A DNA stretch of 17,912 bases from DATELY01 sp040513115 (GTDB taxonomy: Bacteria; Pseudomonadota; Gammaproteobacteria; Steroidobacterales; Steroidobacteraceae), in assembly GCA_040513115.1 (NCBI GenBank), contig JBEVDW010000053.1, positions 1 through 17,912 of the forward strand, in the 5' to 3' direction. The notes beneath the pieces were generated by a model. It worked only from the letters and a program-made list of their open reading frames with translations. It made no database searches and was not told the DNA's origin. Below are positions 16,092-17,912 of the stretch, piece by piece. The number at the start of each line of letters is the position of its first letter. Position 1 is the first letter of the stretch. Position numbers and translations under genes: made by a program.

Positions 16092-17603
16092 TCATCGATC
16101 GACCTCATACGCCTGTGTGTCCATAAATGCACACAGATCGTCGAGCGTCGTGTAGTACTCGTGAAAGGCGACTGTCGCAAAGATGAAATTCTGATGCTCG
16201 CCGCGTGAGTAAGCAGCCGACAGCCAGGCCGCCATGCTTGTGCGCCACACGTTGGCCCACACCGCGAAGTAGCGCAAGGCGTGCTCCGACACGTGCGGAC
16301 CGCCCGCGGCTTCGTAAGCGGCAACGAACTCGCTCCAGGGAAGGATCTGTTCGATGTCGGGTCGAACGTATGCCAGATCTTCTGCCGGATGTCCGGCGTG
16401 CGCGAGCTCCCAGTCGAGCAACGCCGACACTCTGTTGCCATCGATCAGGATGTTGCGAAAGTTGCAGTCGCCATGAACGAGTGACACGTCGCCTTGGACC
16501 GTGCCGATGTTGGCTCGCAACCAGTCGTAGCCCGCTTCGACTGCCAGTGAGCTCTCGCTGCGCTGCGCCTGCCAGCGCGAATAGAACCGATCGATGCGCG
16601 TGCGCAGTAACTCTGTGAGCGAGCTTCTGCCCTGCCCGTGGCGTCCCGTGAGTTTGGATGCCTCCACGCGATGGAACTGGGCAAGCGTCTTGGCTACATC
16701 GAGCGCAACGGCCGGACCGGATTCGCCCAGGCTCTTCGGTGTCTGCGCCGCGCCCCGCATGCGCTCCATCACTGAGAATTCCGTGCCGAACCAGGCGAGA
16801 TCACGTTCTGCCATCAGCACGCGCGGCACCCGCACGCCCTGGGAGTGCAGATAGCTCAGCAGCTCGAACTCGTCGGCTATCGAGCCGCCCGTGAGGTTGT
16901 AGTCAGAGCCGCGCCGCAGCACCATCGGGCCGGACGACGTCGGGTGATTTGCCAACTCGAAGAAGTAAATCTCCTGGGCATTTACGCCCGAGATGCGTCG
17001 CAGATCGCGCGCTTCGATGGTTGGATGTTCTGGAAACCGGTTGCGCAGCGCGGCGGTCAATCGTGCTTCCGTCGGCTCGATAGTCTCTTCGCCGCTCTGG
17101 TCAGACGTCGCATCAAGTGTGGCCTTCACCCGTGCGAGCGCCGCTTTGTACGCAGCCCGCATACGCGCTTCGATGCGACTCGCTGCGTGGCAGATCGCGT
17201 TCAGCTCGCCTGCGATGCTCGGCCGTCGTTGTCTCTCTAGCGACAATACGCCGATACTGGCCGCGATCGCTTCGAGCAGGATCTCGTAAGCAGCGACATC
17301 CTCTTCGCCGGGACTGCCCGCAGGCGACGGATGCTGGATTGCCCCCAGGATCTGAGATGGATGAGCGAGCTTGGATTGCTCCAACAATGCAACGGCACGC
17401 TCCAGCAACGCACGCTGCGCCGGCCGAAGCTCGCGCAGAATCGCGGGCAGCTCGCCCTGCCGCAGCACGAGTTGCGCGAGGCCCTCGCTCGCGCGCAGCA
17501 ACAGGATCGGCGACAAGCCATCCTTCAGCGCTTGGCCGAAGAAGTCCTGCCGTGACACTTCGTGGCGGATGGCAGGCAACAAGATGAGTGGATCGGGTTG
17601 CAC
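16092..17603 (-). CDS. Phosphotransferase, APH/ACAD10-LvaA-like, with N-terminal helical domain
   Basis: This 503-residue protein has two parts. Residues 1 to about 165 are predominantly helical and Leu/Ala/Arg-rich, of unknown function. Residues from about 170 onward are an APH-fold kinase with HGD at 377-379, Asn384 as metal ligand and DWE at 397-399, so the site is complete. Related kinases (LvaA, ACAD10/11) phosphorylate the hydroxyl group of 4-hydroxyacyl-CoAs. It is a paralogue of the truncated kinase at the left edge. The start is GTG 17603, with AAAGG five bases upstream. It is ten bases behind the TonB-dependent receptor gene and 55 bases before the lipocalin-like gene, so it belongs to that operon. 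Confidence 0.88.
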   Translation of the reverse strand: MQPDPLILLPAIRHEVSRQDFFGQALKDGLSPILLLRASEGLAQLVLRQGELPAILRELRPAQRALLERAVALLEQSKLAHPSQILGAIQHPSPAGSPGEEDVAAYEILLEAIAASIGVLSLERQRRPSIAGELNAICHAASRIEARMRAAYKAALARVKATLDATSDQSGEETIEPTEARLTAALRNRFPEHPTIEARDLRRISGVNAQEIYFFELANHPTSSGPMVLRRGSDYNLTGGSIADEFELLSYLHSQGVRVPRVLMAERDLAWFGTEFSVMERMRGAAQTPKSLGESGPAVALDVAKTLAQFHRVEASKLTGRHGQGRSSLTELLRTRIDRFYSRWQAQRSESSLAVEAGYDWLRANIGTVQGDVSLVHGDCNFRNILIDGNRVSALLDWELAHAGHPAEDLAYVRPDIEQILPWSEFVAAYEAAGGPHVSEHALRYFAVWANVWRTSMAAWLSAAYSRGEHQNFIFATVAFHEYYTTLDDLCAFMDTQAYEVDR

Positions 17604-17613
17604 TGGGACCTTT

Positions 17614-17912
17614 CTATCGCGGATTGATACTGAAGCTGAACTCTACGCCGTAAGTTCGCGGCGAGGCAGCTGCGAAGTCATCACCAGGCACCTGCGACAC
17701 GGTGTAGATCGAATACTTCGAATGAGTCAGGTTGCTGCCGAACAGCCTCACACCGAGTCGCTCGTCAGCGGACGACCAGCCGATGGATGCGTTCAAGATG
17801 TCGTACGCATCCTCTCGGCGCGCATTATTGAAGTCCCAGAAGAAGCCATCGTTGTAGTACCACGATAAAGCGACACGCACACGTCCCGTTGCGATCGGTA
17901 CCGTCAGCGTGG
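17614..17912 (-). CDS. TonB-dependent outer-membrane receptor, C-terminal fragment
   Basis: Only the last 99 or so residues are in the window; the frame is open through the right edge. They show the C-terminal beta-barrel pattern of TonB-dependent receptors: alternating hydrophobic strands, DILNASIGW, a VRLFGSNLTHSKY strand-turn, and PRTYGVEFSF with a terminal aromatic-containing strand. Such receptors use proton-motive force through TonB-ExbBD to import large or poorly soluble ligands. As the most upstream visible gene of this operon, it suggests that uptake is co-expressed with catabolism. The ligand cannot be told from this fragment. Confidence 0.85.
   Translation of the reverse strand, partial: TLTVPIATGRVRVALSWYYNDGFFWDFNNARREDAYDILNASIGWSSADERLGVRLFGSNLTHSKYSIYTVSQVPGDDFAAASPRTYGVEFSFSINPR

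Overview
This is a GC-rich, gene-dense bacterial window carrying a catabolic gene cluster. It has acyl-CoA (beta-oxidation type) enzymes, a Rieske oxygenase, short-chain dehydrogenases, two phosphotransferases related to the ACAD10/LvaA kinases, an MFS carrier and the end of a TonB-dependent receptor. The receptor implies a Gram-negative outer membrane. The gene set fits an environmental proteobacterium that degrades hydrophobic cyclic compounds (steroid, terpenoid or similar), for example Steroidobacter-like gammaproteobacteria or sphingomonads. Both the taxon and the substrate are inferences, because no pathway-diagnostic enzyme is present.

Layout. At the left, on the plus strand, a 5'-truncated phosphotransferase overlaps an MFS transporter by an ATGA junction. 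The MFS stop codon lies in a strong hairpin separating it from a convergent minus-strand operon. Read in its own direction from about 7690 leftwards, that operon is: acyl-CoA dehydrogenase, second acyl-CoA dehydrogenase, HMG-CoA-synthase-like/DUF35 fusion, thiolase. Next come a minus-strand nitroreductase and a divergent plus-strand enoyl-CoA hydratase. A second minus-strand operon starts near 12470: MFE-2-type SDR, MaoC hydratase, FAD-dependent oxidoreductase. A third minus-strand operon enters from beyond the right edge: TonB-dependent receptor, phosphotransferase with a long N-terminal domain, lipocalin/AttH-like protein of unknown role, SDR, Rieske oxygenase, and a small helical protein coupled by ATGA overlap.

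Working model. The receptor and MFS carrier would move the substrate. The Rieske enzyme and the SDR at 14154 would hydroxylate and oxidise it. The two acyl-CoA dehydrogenases, the hydratases (crotonase and MaoC), the MFE-2-like dehydrogenase and the thiolase would shorten acyl-CoA intermediates. Two kinases of the LvaA/ACAD10 type beside two acyl-CoA dehydrogenases suggest hydroxyacyl-CoA phosphorylation followed by phosphate elimination.

Two observations stand out. The thiolase neighbours a KAS/HMGCS-fold protein that carries its own DUF35 domain but has lost its catalytic residues. The promoters of the operons at 7.7 kb and 12.5 kb share an operator-like palindrome, GTAYG-N4-CGTAC. No stretch above 300 bases lacks a gene; the longest gap is 185 bases (12369-12553). 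No tRNA, rRNA, CRISPR array, IS element or attachment site was seen.
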